A stretch of DNA of 64,000 nucleotides, from assembly GCF_005239225.2 (NCBI RefSeq), contig NC_133289.1:15484889-15548888 (forward strand). The letters are read 5' to 3'. Origin of the DNA: Populus alba (Eukaryota > Streptophyta > Magnoliopsida > Malpighiales > Salicaceae). Below, one piece after another: positions 21,941 to 33,918 of the stretch. The notes under the pieces were generated by a model, which did not search any database, was not told where the DNA came from, and was given only the letters and a program-made list of their open reading frames with translations. Position 1 is the first letter of the stretch; each line of letters opens with the position of its first letter. The position numbers and the translations under genes are program-made.

Positions 21941-23969
21941 TTACTTGGCGACCACCTCTACCAGAGTTTCGAAATTTTTTGTAGAGCTACCACTTGATCG
22001 CACGGCATCCAAAGCAAGACCTTGGAGGTGTTGAAGTTTCTTTCTCATTTTGTTCCCTTCATCGGTTGACATGATAAGGCTCAAGGCTTTCATCAAACCT
22101 CCTTTTGTGATTCTTCCTCCTTCAATCTCGAGACCAGTACCCCATACTGCCTCTATAGTCCTCGAGTTCACTGTTTGATCCCCAAAGAATGGTCTACAAA
22201 TCACAGGCACACATCCAGCAATACTATCCAAAACCGAGTTCCACCCACAATGTGTCACAAACACTCCGATTGCTTTGTGTCGCAAGACTCTTAACTGCGG
22301 AGTCCATGAAACTACTTTTCCCTTCTCTTTAGTCCTTTCTAAGAACTCTTCAGGCAATTCTTCCTTAGGATTGCCTCTAAATGACCAAAGAAATGGCAAC
22401 TTGCATTCCTTCAGCGCTTCTACTAGCTCTGCTAACTCTTGGGGTGGCAGCGTTATCACACTTCCAAAACTAATGTACACCACAGATTCGTGTTTCTGCT
22501 TGTCCAGCCACTCCAGGCAACCGTGTGGATCAGACGTGAACGGATCTGGAGATGTCAACACGAAGGGGCCGATGTGGAGAAACTTGGGAAGCCTTGACTT
22601 GAACAGATTCACCGCATCGGGGTCTAATTCTTCAAAAGAGTTTGAAGCAACAACAGCTGCCTGTGGTAATGCTAATCCCATTTTACACAACATTGCTGAA
22701 AATTGTGATTCCTTGACGTCAGTGAATAGTTCCTTAGGTATGTCAGAAATACGTAGTTCAGAAAATCCTGGAAGAATGTCGATTGTTCTATCCTCGGGCT
22801 CTGCAATAAGATTATGCAAATGAACAAGTTATCAGACTATAAAGGATAACATATATATTCATATGCTAGGCAGACAACAAAGGAAAAAAGATAATATCAC
22901 TGATGATGTTGTCTAGGCCATGAGGCCATGCATATTTGATGAAATCCCAATTCCAAGATTTATGTTCTACCCAAAATTGGTGCTCTCATTGTAAACCTTC
23001 TGATTTACAATTCAAAAAAATAATATTAAAGTTAATTTTTTTAAAATACTCATCTAATTCTTTAAAAAAAAAAACACTTTGAACATAATTGAATTTTATC
23101 TTTTTCAAACATGTAAACTCAATTCAGTTATCATATGAATTCAAATGAAATTATATAATTGAATTAAATTAAAATAGATAATTAATTATTACAAATAAAT
23201 TCTACTCTGACCGTGGAAAACCATGTACGTAGATGCAATTAAACGCATAGTAACTGCACCTCTAATTACCTAGGATGATGAAGATTGTCTCTTGATCCTG
23301 TCGAGTTCCTTAATTTAGAAATCAGTAAAAGCACAACGTGTGTTCTAGCCATTAATTCATTATGTAGAAAAATCTCAATTCCCTTGATAGTTACGAGTTC
23401 TTTTCACTTGAGAATATGCTAACAAAATAGCTATATTGTTGATGACCAGCTCAAAAAGGAAAATATAAAACCTTACCATTAATAATGCTTCTCATTTTCT
23501 GGTGGACTAGATCGGTTTCAAGGACCAAGAGGAGGGAACGAGAACTTGAGGTCCAGAGGGGCACCCAAGTGATATGCAATTCCCGAGCCAAATCCGCTGC
23601 AAACCAAAGAAATGCATCACTAATTATGCAAGTAAAATCCTTCCCTACCTCTTCCACCGCCACTTCCATTGCTTGCTTAAAATTCCCCGGCGTCGCCTTA
23701 AAAAAGTAATCCATTACTTCATCGTGATTCCCTGCAAAGTTGTAGTTCTCAGGCAAACCGTCGTTGACGTTGTACGGTTTTATGTTTTCCAGCCCGTCCT
23801 CCTCGGAGAAAAGTTTGCTGTTGGACTCCTTTGTGCTGAAGAATGAGAACTTTGCATATGAAGCAGAAGCGGACAGCCTCCTGACGAGAGAAAGAAGTGG
23901 AGGACCATGAGTGGCCATCGGGAATGCTAGCACAGCAATATGTTTTAAGTAATTTCTGGCTTCTGACAT
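21941..23969 (-). CDS. UFGT: UGT78-type flavonoid 3-O-glycosyltransferase, 2 exons, 450 aa
   Basis: Exon 1 is 23477-23969 and exon 2 is 21941-22800 (stop TAA). The 676-bp GT-AG intron sits in phase 1, and the joined CDS is 1353 nt. It is a cytosolic GT-B family 1 enzyme. The N-terminal catalytic His is H21 in FPMATHGPPLL and its partner Asp is D118 in SDAFLWFAADLA. The 44-residue PSPG donor-binding box runs W330 to Q373. It includes HCGWNS and ends FFGDQ; a terminal Gln is typical of glucose donors. Similarity to flavonoid/anthocyanidin 3-O-glucosyltransferases (N-terminal LLSLVRRL, later ISFGSVITLPPQE) is strong. One oddity is D356 where nearly all plant UGTs have Glu in HCGWNSxxE. Length and intron position are normal, so it is probably functional. 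The exact acceptor (flavonol or anthocyanidin) is unknown. Confidence 0.9.
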
Positions 23970-24033
23970 GATGAACTTGGTTTACTTCAATAATGGAGGT
24001 ATGAGATATTTTTTATTATTTTGGGGAATCAAG

Positions 24034-24040
24034 TTAAATA
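24034..24040 (-). promoter_or_regulatory. Possible TATA element of the UGT gene
   Basis: Minus-strand TATTTAA about 65 bp upstream of the UGT start codon, a reasonable TATA position. The duplicated repeat segment starts only about 30 bp further upstream. Confidence 0.3.
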
Positions 24041-24333
24041 GGAGGGAAATTGGCTTTCTGTGTGCTCACTAATACAGTATCTAGTAGCACAGTTAAAGTC
24101 GTGTTTGGATAAAAAAAAAAACATGAAGAAGCGACAAAGAGATGGTAGGTCAACGACCAGTCATAAAGCATTTCTCGTGCGGGACAATTTTCGAAACATA
24201 ACTAAAATCAGTATTATTATTTTTTTATTTCAATTATTTAATTTTCGAGAAAAAGTATTATTTTTTATCATAATTCTTACTTTTTATTTATTTTTTTTAT
24301 GTTCATGGAACAAATATTTTTTTTATTATTATA

Positions 24334-25965
24334 TACTACAAGATTTAACAGTTTTACCGACGGACTTTTTCCGTCGGCGTAAGACACATATTCTATCGGT
24401 AATTAATTTACCGACTAAATCACCGACAGAGAATTTTTATCGGTGAATCTTTTTGTCGGTAATTTTTTTTTTTCTGTCGGTAATTCCGTCGGTAATAATA
24501 TTACCGACGGATTTACTGGCGGAACAGACGCGTTGGTAAATTATTTTTTATTACCGATGGATTTACCAACGGATTTACCGACGGAAATAATTTCCGTCGG
24601 TAAATCCGTCGGTAATTATTTAAAAACATTTTAAAAAAATTCATTTTATAAAATTATAAAATAATTAAATTAACATAAATCAACATTGTATAATATATAC
24701 TCAAAATGCTTGGAAAAAAGAATAAGAAAATCAACTCAAACAAATTTGTAACAAATAAATAAAACAAAAAAATTAATTCAACTAAAAAATTCATATGAAA
24801 AAATGAAGTTGCAATTGCTAAAAATTTAAAAATCCTATAAATAAATCAACTAAAAATTGATCTCATATGAAAAAAAAAAAAAAAAAAACTCACAACAACA
24901 TTTATACAATTATTAAGAACAAAATCAATTAAAATTAAATAAAAAAACAAATATAGTGAAAATCATGAAAAATAAGAAAAAAGAAAGATCTTACCTTAAT
25001 ATACTTGCAAGTGAAGCTAAGGAAAAAAAAAATCGTGAAGCATATTAATTAAAAAAAACTAAGAGGATAAAAGAAGAAAGAAGAAGAAGGAAGAAGAAGA
25101 CATACCCGAGCATGGAGAAAAAGAGAAGGAGATGAGGAGAGAAAAGAAGAGAAAGAAATAGATATTGATGTTTTTTACATATAGTGAAGAAGAAGAAGAA
25201 GAAATAAAATTAGAAGTAGTAATAGAAGAAGAAGAAGAAGAAGAAATAGAAGTAGTAGAAGAAGAAGAAGAAGAAGAAATGAGTCTGTCTCTTGTGAAAT
25301 AAGCGGATTCAGGATTTTTATTGGGACGCGTTACCGACAGATTTACCGATGGATAATTGAATATTAATATTTTTTAATTATTCCGTCGGTAATATTTAAT
25401 TTAAATTTTTAATTTCGTAAAAAGTTTTTAGAAACCGCCAAAAATTACCAATGATTTTTCAATCCGTCGGTGATTCCGTCTGTAATATTTAAATGAAAAT
25501 TTTAAATCAATTGAATTTTTTCAGAAAACCGTCAAAACACGCCGACGAATTTTCAATCCGTCGGTGATTTTGTCCGTAAAGTAAAACAACAGTACAATTG
25601 GAAGATGAACAGTTCTGGAGCTCTCTGTAAAATACCGACGGAAAAATTCCGTCGGTAATTTCCTTTGTAATTGACATGATGAACAATGTTCACAGTTTAC
25701 CAACGGATTTCCTGACGGATTTACCAACGGAATTACCGACGGAAAAATTCCGTCGGGAATTCCATTGGTAAAAAATGACACGTCATCTTTTTTTTTTGTT
25801 TTGCTTTTTTTTTTTCCCACGGTAATTCCCTCGGTATATACCGAGGGAATCTTTTCGTCGGTAAAATCCCTCGGAAATATTTCCGTCGGTAAAATCCCTC
25901 GGAAATTTACCGACGGAAATATTCCCTCGATATTTCCGTTTGTATTTATTGATTTTCTGGTAGTG
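24334..25965. mobile_element. Non-autonomous CACTA-like DNA transposon, 1632 bp
   Basis: Ends are TACTACAAGATTT (left) and the complement of CACTACCAGAAAATC (right). A 3-bp target duplication ATA lies at 24331-24333 and 25966-25968. The uninterrupted site survives in copy B at 36323-36325. Subterminal regions hold more than a dozen ACCGACGG/CCGTCGGT motifs in both orientations, typical of CACTA elements, which use such repeats to bind transposase. The interior is A-rich with a GAA-type microsatellite (25181-25282). There is no transposase gene, so it would depend on an autonomous relative. The first base of the left end is T rather than C. Confidence 0.93.
25181..25282. repeat. GAA/GAAGTA-rich microsatellite
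   Basis: Interrupted GAA repeats inside the CACTA-like element. Confidence 0.85.
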
Positions 25966-26282
25966 ATATGTTGGTTGTTTAAACACAAATTTGAAGCAAT
26001 TAAAATATATATACGTAGAAACACAAAATTTAAATTAAGTGAAAAAAAATGTATCGCATAAGCCGAAATCCTCTCTTCATTATTAATTTGTTTCTTTTTA
26101 ATTTTAATATAAAAATGTTATTTTTTTTTATTAAAGGCATGCTTCTCTACTTAAAATGATTTATAAAGAGATTTTAAATCAATAAAGAAAAAAATAAAAT
26201 TGTAGTTGTTTTTTATACGATTACATCAAAACATTAATGAATATTTAGTTAAAAAAAATATAAAAAAGATGAAAAAAATAAG

Positions 26283-26320
<38 letters not shown>

Positions 26321-26590
26321 TTTATTAAATATTTATATGCATTTAAAAAAAAAGACTTGTATATTAGTTCGATATATAATTATATAAAAAAATTAAATAT
26401 AACTATAAAAATATTAAATATTATTTAAAATCATAGCGTAATATAATAATTTTTAAAATATTATTTAACATATTTATTTAAATGAAATTTTATTTTAAGA
26501 TTTCAAGGGACAAAAAGAGACGGAGAAAGAAAATATAGCAGAGACTTGTCAATTCCAAACCTGTGAGTATTGATTTTAGAGCTCAAGTCC

Positions 26591-26622
<32 letters not shown>

Positions 26623-26988
26623 GAAGATTGTGGAAGAACCATCTTTCACCTAAAACAGATTATAGTAAATGAAGGTAAATTAAATTATCAAAAATTTTGG
26701 GTTCAAGATTTTGAACTTCAAAAACATAGATTTGAATTCTTTTTAATAAAATAAATAAATAAAATGTCACATGTATTTTTAAAAACCTATTTATAACCAT
26801 AAAATATATTATATCATGTCTAAAAATTCAAAATACAATCAAATGAAAAATATATTCTAACATGTTAAATACTCTTCCATGTCCTGATGTGAAAAAAGGT
26901 AGGAATATAGGGATCGTAGTTTGCAAAAACCAATCCAGGAGCCCTCGAGGGTCAATTTGAGGTGACAATAAAAAGAATGAAATGCAAG

Positions 26989-27065
26989 TTGAAGTTAAGG
27001 GAGATGACATGTTTGGAATATATTCTAGAGGCTGTGATTGAATGAATCAGCCCTCCCTTCATGTA

Positions 27066-27120
<55 letters not shown>

Positions 27121-27224
27121 GGTTGTACATAGTATTAACCATGTAGTATACTATACATGATCAGAATCCTATATAAAATAAATACATGATAAATATAAAT
27201 ATACATAATAAACATTCCATAATA
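26989..27224 (-). repeat. 3' LTR of the 26989-34613 Copia element
   Basis: Starts ttgaagttaaggg and ends acattccataata, as in the 5' LTR. It includes a long (AT)n at 27067-27117. It is uninterrupted across the site where the 5' LTR holds the Helitron. Confidence 0.85.
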
Positions 27225-27234
27225 TGCCCCCTAA

Positions 27235-27870
27235 AATTGAAGGAGGGGAATTCACATGAAGCTCAGATCGAAAATAAGTGAAGGACGCATGAGGAAGAGG
27301 TTTGGTAAGAACATCAGCAAGCTGATCCTTGGAGGAGATGAACCGAACCTCAATGTCTTTTTTAGCAACTCGATCACGAACAAAGTGATAATCAACTTCA
27401 ACATGCTTATTGAGAGCATGAAAGATAGGATTGACAAACAAGTAGGTAGCACCTAAATTATCACACCAAAGGATAGTCATAGGAGCAGAGGAGAAATGAA
27501 GATCAAATAACAGAGCCCGAATCCATAAAATCTCAGCAATACCATTTGCAAGAGCCTTATATTCTGCTTCAGTTGATGAACGAGCCACTGTGCGCTGTTT
27601 TCCAGACTTCCAAGAAATAGGTGTTCGGCCGAGATATACCAAGTAGCCACCGGTGGATTTTCTGTCATCTAGACTACCAGCCCAATCAGCATCCGTAAAA
27701 CCATGTAAGGAAAGAAAGGAACCTCGAGTGATGTGTAGACCATAAAATGTCGTTCCTTGAAGATACCGGACAATTCTTTTGACAAGGGACCAATGACCAT
27801 CGGTAGGCGAGTGCAGAAACTAACATACTTTATTAACAGCATAACAAATATCCGGACGAGTAAAAGTGAG
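27235..27870 (-). pseudogene. Copia RNase H
   Basis: Encodes the Copia RNase H C-terminal region: RSSTEAEYKAL, ILWIRALLFDLHF, HVEVDYHFVRD and DQLADVLTKPL at 27169-27642. Upstream residues at 27669-27870 are in other frames. It acts on RNA:DNA hybrids in the virus-like particle. It ends just before the polypurine tract. Confidence 0.82.
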
Positions 27871-28720
27871 ATACTACAAGGCACCAACAATCTGTCGGTA
27901 ACGGGTAGGATCAGAATATTGAGTATCCGAGGACAACAATAGCTTAGAAAAGGATGAAGCAGGCGTATCAACAGCTTTACATGAAGATATACCAGCTCTT
28001 TGAATGATATCAAGAGTATATTTATGTTGTGAGAGCATAAGTCCCATGGCAGTCTTAGTGACTTCAATTCCCAAGAAATAATGCACAGAGCCTAAATCCC
28101 TGATTTTGAATTCTGAATTCAGTAAGGTAATCAAGTGACGCAGCAGAGTGGAATTGTTCCCAGTAAGAAGAAGGTCATCCACATACACAAGCAAGTAAAT
28201 GAGATCATGGCCATCAGAGTAAATAAACAGAGAAGGGTCAGTATTAGAGGCACGAAAACCAAGAGAAATGAGAAAGTCACTGAGTCTGGTATACCACGCC
28301 CGGGGAGCCTGCTTTAAACCATAGATAGACTTATGCAGGTGACAAACATGAGATGGTAGAGTAGGGTGAGAAAAACCAAGTGGTTGCTCCATATACACCT
28401 TTTCTAGAAGGATCTCATTCAAGAAAGCATTGTGAACATCAAGTTGATGAATAAACCACCACGGGACACAACAATAGTAAGTACTAACCTCACAGTTGCA
28501 GGCTTAACAACCGGATTGAAAGTCTCAAGATAGTCTGTTCCTTCTTGTTGAGTGAACCCTCTGGCAACAAGACGGGCTTTATACCTGTCAATACTACCAT
28601 CTGCTCGTCGCTTGATTTTATAGACCTAGCGACTGCCAACAACATTCATAGAGGAACAATAAGAAACTAAAGTCCATGTACCATTTGATTGCAAAGCCCA
28701 AATCTCATCTTGTATAGCTT
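27871..28720 (-). pseudogene. Copia reverse transcriptase
   Basis: The frame 27874-28422 contains the catalytic YVDD (LLVYVDDLLLTGN) and the SIYGLKQAPRAWY and YFLGIEVT blocks. Residues between 28422 and 28720 ([13 protein letters not shown] region) are present only with frame changes. A stop separates this block from the integrase block. Confidence 0.85.
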
Positions 28721-28934
28721 GCTGCCATGCCAAGTGCTGAGTGGCGTCTTTAAACGTAAGAGGTTCATGCTCAAGAGACGTAGAGCACACGAAAGCAGGG
28801 GACTAAGCAGAACGCATGGGAGCAGAGGACTAAGACACACCAAAATGCGCCTGTTTTGGTTGGCATAGACGAAGTGTCATGTGGTGGCTACGAGAGGAGT
28901 TAGCTGGCAGAAGGGATGGGTTATGAGAAACCTG

Positions 28935-30620
28935 CTAAAGATCAAAGTTAGATAAATCCACTACCAAATGCAAGCCAGGAGATGAGCTAGAGGAAGGACC
29001 CGATGTGAGACTACTAGGAGGCCGAGATGGGGACACAACCGGAGAGGAGTCTGCTAACAGTGGAATCATCATACCTGGAGAAACAAAAACCATACTTGGA
29101 GAGTGATCAGTAGCATAATAAAGTGGAGATAAAGGAGAGGGATTGTTACTCACGGGATAGGGTGAAGGAGGTGAGGCAACAGCCCTATGAGCAGGTGTTG
29201 GAGAAAGTGGCAGAGATGGGGTAGATGGAGTGCTCATAAGTGTAGGAAAAAAAGTTAAGGCTAGGAGTGCTGTTTGTAGAGATGAAGAAGGCAAGGACGT
29301 TGTCTGTTTAGAACATGCAAAGGGAAATGTATTTTCATGAAATTTAACATGTCGTGCAATATACATACGAGATGTTGACAAATCAAAACAACGATAACCC
29401 AAATAAGAGGAACTATAGCCAAGAAACACACACGGTGTTGACCAAAAATCTAGTTTATGTCAATTATAGTGACGAAGCAAAGGAAAACATAAACACCCAA
29501 AAATACGAAGAAAACTGTAATCAGGAAAAGATTTAAGCAAACGTTCAAAAGGGGTACAACCATCTAAAACAACAGTAGGCATACGATTTATGAGATAAAC
29601 AGCCGTGTCAAAAGCATAACTCCAAAATTTTAATGGAGCCTTACACTGACCAAGTAGCGTAAGGCCAGTTTCAACAATGTGACGATGACGACGCTCAACA
29701 GTACCATTTTGTTCATATGTGTGAGGATAGATTAAATGAAGATGGATTCCAATGGTTTTAAAATATGTGTTTATTTTCCTATATTCACCACCCCAATCTG
29801 TTTGAACGAATTTAATTTTGGTGTCGAATTGACGTTCAACAAGAGATTGAAATTGAAGAAAAATTTTAAACACATCAGATTTAACTACTAAAGGAAAGAA
29901 CCAGGTATACTTAGTATAGACATCCACTAAAATCACAAAATACCGATAACCGTCAGTAGATAACATAGGAGAAGGTCCCCAAACATCACTGAAAACAAGT
30001 TCAAGAGGAGCACAAGTTTTATGACTAGTAAGGCCTAATGACAAACGCGATGTTTTGCCTAAAGGACAAGATGAACAACTAAAATTAAACACTTTTGAAG
30101 TACATGCAACTTTATTATTTGATACTAGAGACCCTAAAATACGAGAGCTAGGATGCCCAAGGCGATGATGCCAAACATCAGCAGTGGAGGACACAGATGT
30201 AAATAGGAAAGCTTCAGGTATGGACGTTGCAGAAGACTCGAATAAGACATATAGACCATCCCTACTCTGACCGGAAAGGAAAACCTCCTTGGTTATTAGA
30301 TCCTTAACATAAAACACAGATGAATGAAATTCAAAGAATACATTATTCTCAATGCAAAATTTCTGAACAGACAATAACAGTTTTTTAATATGTGGGACAT
30401 GCAGAACATTTGATAAGGTAAAAGTGTGTTTGGGAGTATAAAGTTTAGAATGAGCAATATGTGATATAACAAGTCCCTTACCATCCCCGACATGCAATTG
30501 ATCACTACCAATATAGGGCTCTGAACTCGTCATACTGGAAAGGTCCAGTGTCACATGTTGATTAGCACTCGTATCAGGAAACCAACCTGCAGAGGTGAGC
30601 TGAGAATTTTGAAATGCCAA
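28935..30620 (-). pseudogene. Copia protease, GAG-pre-integrase and integrase
   Basis: The open frame 29460-30620 (386 aa) starts near the protease. It continues with HHRLGHPSSRIL and CSSCPLGK (HHCC zinc binding), then the catalytic core with FSDVWGP, VQTDWGGEY and NGTVERRHR. This gives the D,D,E-type acidic residues in the expected order. It ends near the GCLCFPL block, and 28935-29429 continues with GYSSSYLGYRCFD and a Pro/Ser-rich linker. The protease active-site triplet reads DTS rather than the usual DSG/DTG, so protease activity is doubtful. Confidence 0.85.
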
Positions 30621-30649
30621 GTTAGCGGTAGCCTGTACATGCTATGAAG

Positions 30650-31961
30650 TGAATTGAAAGCAGTATTTTGCTAAATGCCCAAAACCATAACACAATTGAC
30701 ATTTGACATTTCAAAAACTGTTGTTGGATCCACGAGAGTGTTGCTGCCAACTAGTCCCAAACTCGCGAGAACCTTGCTAAAAACTGGACCCAGACGTCTG
30801 CTGCCATCCAGATCTAGAGGTGCCATGGGTTCCACTACGGTAACCTCTCCATCCACCTCGGTGAAGCCCACACCCATGCCCACGATAGGAATGGCCAGAA
30901 GACCCGCCGAAACCACCACACGGGGCTAAGAATGCTGAAGTCGTGGGATGTGAAGGTGTGGGCAGCAGAGGCGCTGTCATAGGGGAGCCAATAGTGGATT
31001 GAAGGGAGCTCTTATTGAGGTATTCATGAGTGAGCAAGTAACTGTGAAGATCAGAGTACGATAAAGGGTCTGCCCATGTAGACAAACTGGTCACTAAATC
31101 TTTGAAATCACTGCATAAGCCCCGAAATACATAAAGATTAAAATCTTCTAAAGAAAGAGGCCGACCAGTGACAGCCAACTCATCAAATAGGACCTTAGCT
31201 CGCTGCAGATAAATGCTAGCTGAATCATCCCCTTAACACAAATCCTGAAAAGAACCATGTAATTGCATAATCCTTGAATGTGATGGGGAGGCAAAAGATT
31301 TTTCAAGTGTCTGCCAGATGCTATGAGATGTGTCACCGTCAACCACAAGATGTAGAATTTCAGTAGATAAAGAAGAGAGGAGAGCACTCATAATTAATTA
31401 GTCTTGTTACTTCCTTGAAAGGAAGAATGAATTGATAGCAAGAGCTGCTGTCTCGGTGGTAGCAACATAGAGTGCAGGACAAGGATAAGACCCATCAACA
31501 AAAGCATACACACCCTGACCCAACAAATATGGTTTCATTTGCATTCTCCAGTATAGGTAGTTATTGTTGGTCAGTTTCAAGGAGATAACTTGATGAGTAT
31601 TTGAGAGAGGGACTACCGCAACACCATGAAGATGTGTGTTGGGAACAATTTACGCAGTAGAGGGGAGTCCAGAATGTGTCGAAACAGTCGGTGCAAAGGA
31701 AGGTATTGCTGTCATTGTTAGAGGAAAACTACATCCAAGTGAATAAACAGGTGATGGAGCAAAAAATCTAGATGGAGGTGCCATTGAAAAACCTGACGCA
31801 GATTGCAATATTGGAGAATTTGCAGGCAGAGCAGATTGCGTGTTTGCTATGAGAGTAGCAGCAGATTGGAGAGGAGCAGGTTGAAGAGGAGCAGATTGAA
31901 GTGTAGTAGGATCCATGATTAAGGAGTGTTGGTTGTAAATACTGCAGAAAAAACAGAACAT
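30650..31961 (-). pseudogene. Copia gag with zinc knuckle
   Basis: The likely start at 31916 gives MDPTTLQSAPLQ. The UBN2-type gag core is readable at 30780-31400 across a stop and a frame change near 31230. It is followed by a Gly-rich region and the CCHC knuckle CQLCYGFGHLAKYC at about 30665-30710. Gag forms the particle and binds RNA. Confidence 0.78.
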
Positions 31962-32174
31962 TGGAAACAGAACACTGGAAAGAGAAGGGGAGGCGCTGGT
32001 TGTAGATGAAAAATATATTGCTCTGATACCAAATTGAAGTTAAGGGAGAAGACGTGTTTGGAATCTATTCTGGAGGTTGTGATTGAATAAATCAGCCCTC
32101 CCCTCATGTAATATATATATATATAGGGTTGTACATAGTACTAACCATGTAGTATTAAACTATAACTAAAAGGG

Positions 32175-32224
32175 CTCAGTCTTTTACTGTGGACTGTACA
32201 GTGTAGTTCACAGTAAAAGCTGAG
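32175..32224. repeat. Palindrome, first of three in the Helitron
   Basis: An inverted repeat of about 22-bp arms (CTCAG, CTTTTACTGTG ... CACAGTAAAAG, CTGAG). Related palindromes with centre gcacagtgca lie at 33505-33550 and 33872-33918. Confidence 0.85.
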
Positions 32225-32239
32225 CTATTTTTTTTTTTT

Positions 32240-33340
32240 AAGTTGTTTTTTTCTTTATTTTTTTTAATAGATATTTTTTTTTAAAAAAAATTGTTAATGT
32301 TAAATTATTTTCTATCTCAAACATTTATAACATGCATTCCGGGTTTAACGGGTTAATCCAGATTTTTTTATTCTGGTTTTTTTTAATTAATTTTTTCATT
32401 TAATTTATTTTGTTAAATTAATTATGGGTTAACTTGGTTTTATGGGTTAACCAAATTAATTATGGGTTAACCCGTCAATTTTGTTTTTCTATGCAGTTAT
32501 CAAACTTTCATGACGCGAATCTCAGGTTTGACGGGTGAACTTGGTTTGAGAGTTAACCCAATTAATTCAGATTTTTTTTCTTTTTCTTCATTAGTTTTTT
32601 CTTCCTGTTGGTTTTTTTTTCTTTTTAGTTAATCTATTTAATTATCATACTTTTATGACACAACCTTGCAGCCATATCCACATCCAAGGCTATTGGTCTG
32701 GTGTTGTAGTAATTCTCACTTAAACTTGAGTCATGTAGGTATAATATTATTATTAATATTATTTTTTCATTTTTTTCTTACTTTTTGCTTTTTTTTTAAG
32801 TTGTTTTTTTCTTCATTTTTTCTTTGTTTTTTTTAATGGATATTTTTTTAAAAAAAAAATTTTGTTAATGTTAAATTATTTTCTATCTCAAACTTTTATA
32901 ACACGTATTTCGGGTTTAACGGGTTAACCCAGATTTCTTTTCTGGTTTTTCTTTTTAATTAATTTTTTCATTTAATTTATTTTGTTAAATTAATTATGGG
33001 TTAACCTGGTTTTATGGGTTAACCAAATTAATTATGGGTTAACCCGTCAATTTTTTTTTCTATGCAGTTATCAAACTTTCATGACGCGAATCTCAGGTTT
33101 GACGGGTTAACTTGGTTTGAGAGTTAACCCAATTAATTCAGATTTTTTTTCTTTTTATTCATTAGTTTTTTTCTTCTTGTTATTATTTTTTTAGTTAATC
33201 TATTTAATTATCATATTTTTATGACACAACCTTGCAGCCAAACGCACATCCAAGGCTATTGGTCTGGTGTTGCAGTCATACTCACTTAAACTTGAGTCGT
33301 GTAAGTTTAATATTATTATTAATATTATAAATATTACTCT
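32240..33340 (+). repeat. 566-bp tandem duplication inside the Helitron
   Basis: The block with ttaaacttgagtc recurs at 32720 and 33286, a period of 566 bp. A third, more diverged copy (33560-34400) carries it at 34336. Shared phrases are gggtttaacgggttaa, ccaattaattcagattt and ccaaggctattgg. Confidence 0.85.
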
Positions 33341-33504
33341 TAGATCAAGCGTTGCAGCTAAACTCAAGGCTTTTGGATATATATTTGCAGAAAAACCTAA
33401 CACTCTTAGATCTTAGCCTTTTTTTATATTTTTTATGCAAGAAAAAAAAAATTTACCCGTGGTGTGTGCCTTTGTTTTTTTTTCCTTTTCTTTTTCTTTT
33501 CAAG

Positions 33505-33550
33505 CCTTTTATTGTGGACTGCACAGTGCAATCTACAGTGAAAAAGCTGA
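33505..33550. repeat. Palindrome, second copy in the Helitron
   Basis: Arms around the centre gcacagtgca. It is a decayed copy of the palindrome at 32175-32224. Confidence 0.75.
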
Positions 33551-33871
33551 TGCCTTTAGTTTTTTTTTCTTATTTATTTATTTTTTTTAATTACTTTTTT
33601 AATATTAATTTTTTTTCTATTTAATTATAAGACTTTTTATGAAACGGATCCCAGATTTAATGGGTTAACCCAGTTGATTCATAGTTAATTAAGATTTTTT
33701 TTTCTCTTTCTTCATTAGTTTTTTTCTTCTTATATGTTTTTTTCTTTATTTTTTCTTTTTAATTAATATTTTTTTATTTAATGAATTCATTAATATTAAA
33801 TTTTTTTCTATTTAGTTATCGTTTGATGCCTTTAGTTTTTCTTGTTTTTTTCTGTTTGTTTTTTTTTTTAT

Positions 33872-33918
33872 GCCTTTGACTGTGGATTGCACAGTGCAGT
33901 CCACAATGAAAAAGTTGA
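33872..33918. repeat. Palindrome, third copy in the Helitron
   Basis: Arms around gcacagtgca with flanking actgtggatt and agtccacaat. Confidence 0.75.

Larger units (their letters stand above)
24068..26988. repeat. Duplicated segment, copy A (filled with a CACTA-like element)
   Basis: Shares about 1.2-1.9 kb of dispersed collinear sequence with copy B (36025-37905). Shared blocks include cagttaaagtcgtgtttggat, aagaagcgacaaag, the stretch after the transposon (gttggttgtttaaacacaaat), the cctctcttcattattaatttg block and catgtcctgatgtgaaaaaag. Copy A lacks about 60 bp present in copy B near 36110-36170. It carries the 1.6-kb element at 24334-25965, and its right end is cut by a Copia LTR at 26989. 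Confidence 0.85.

Noticed and set aside
22275..22823. 182-aa plus-strand open frame
   Set aside because: It is antisense to UGT exon 2, which has clear family motifs on the minus strand.
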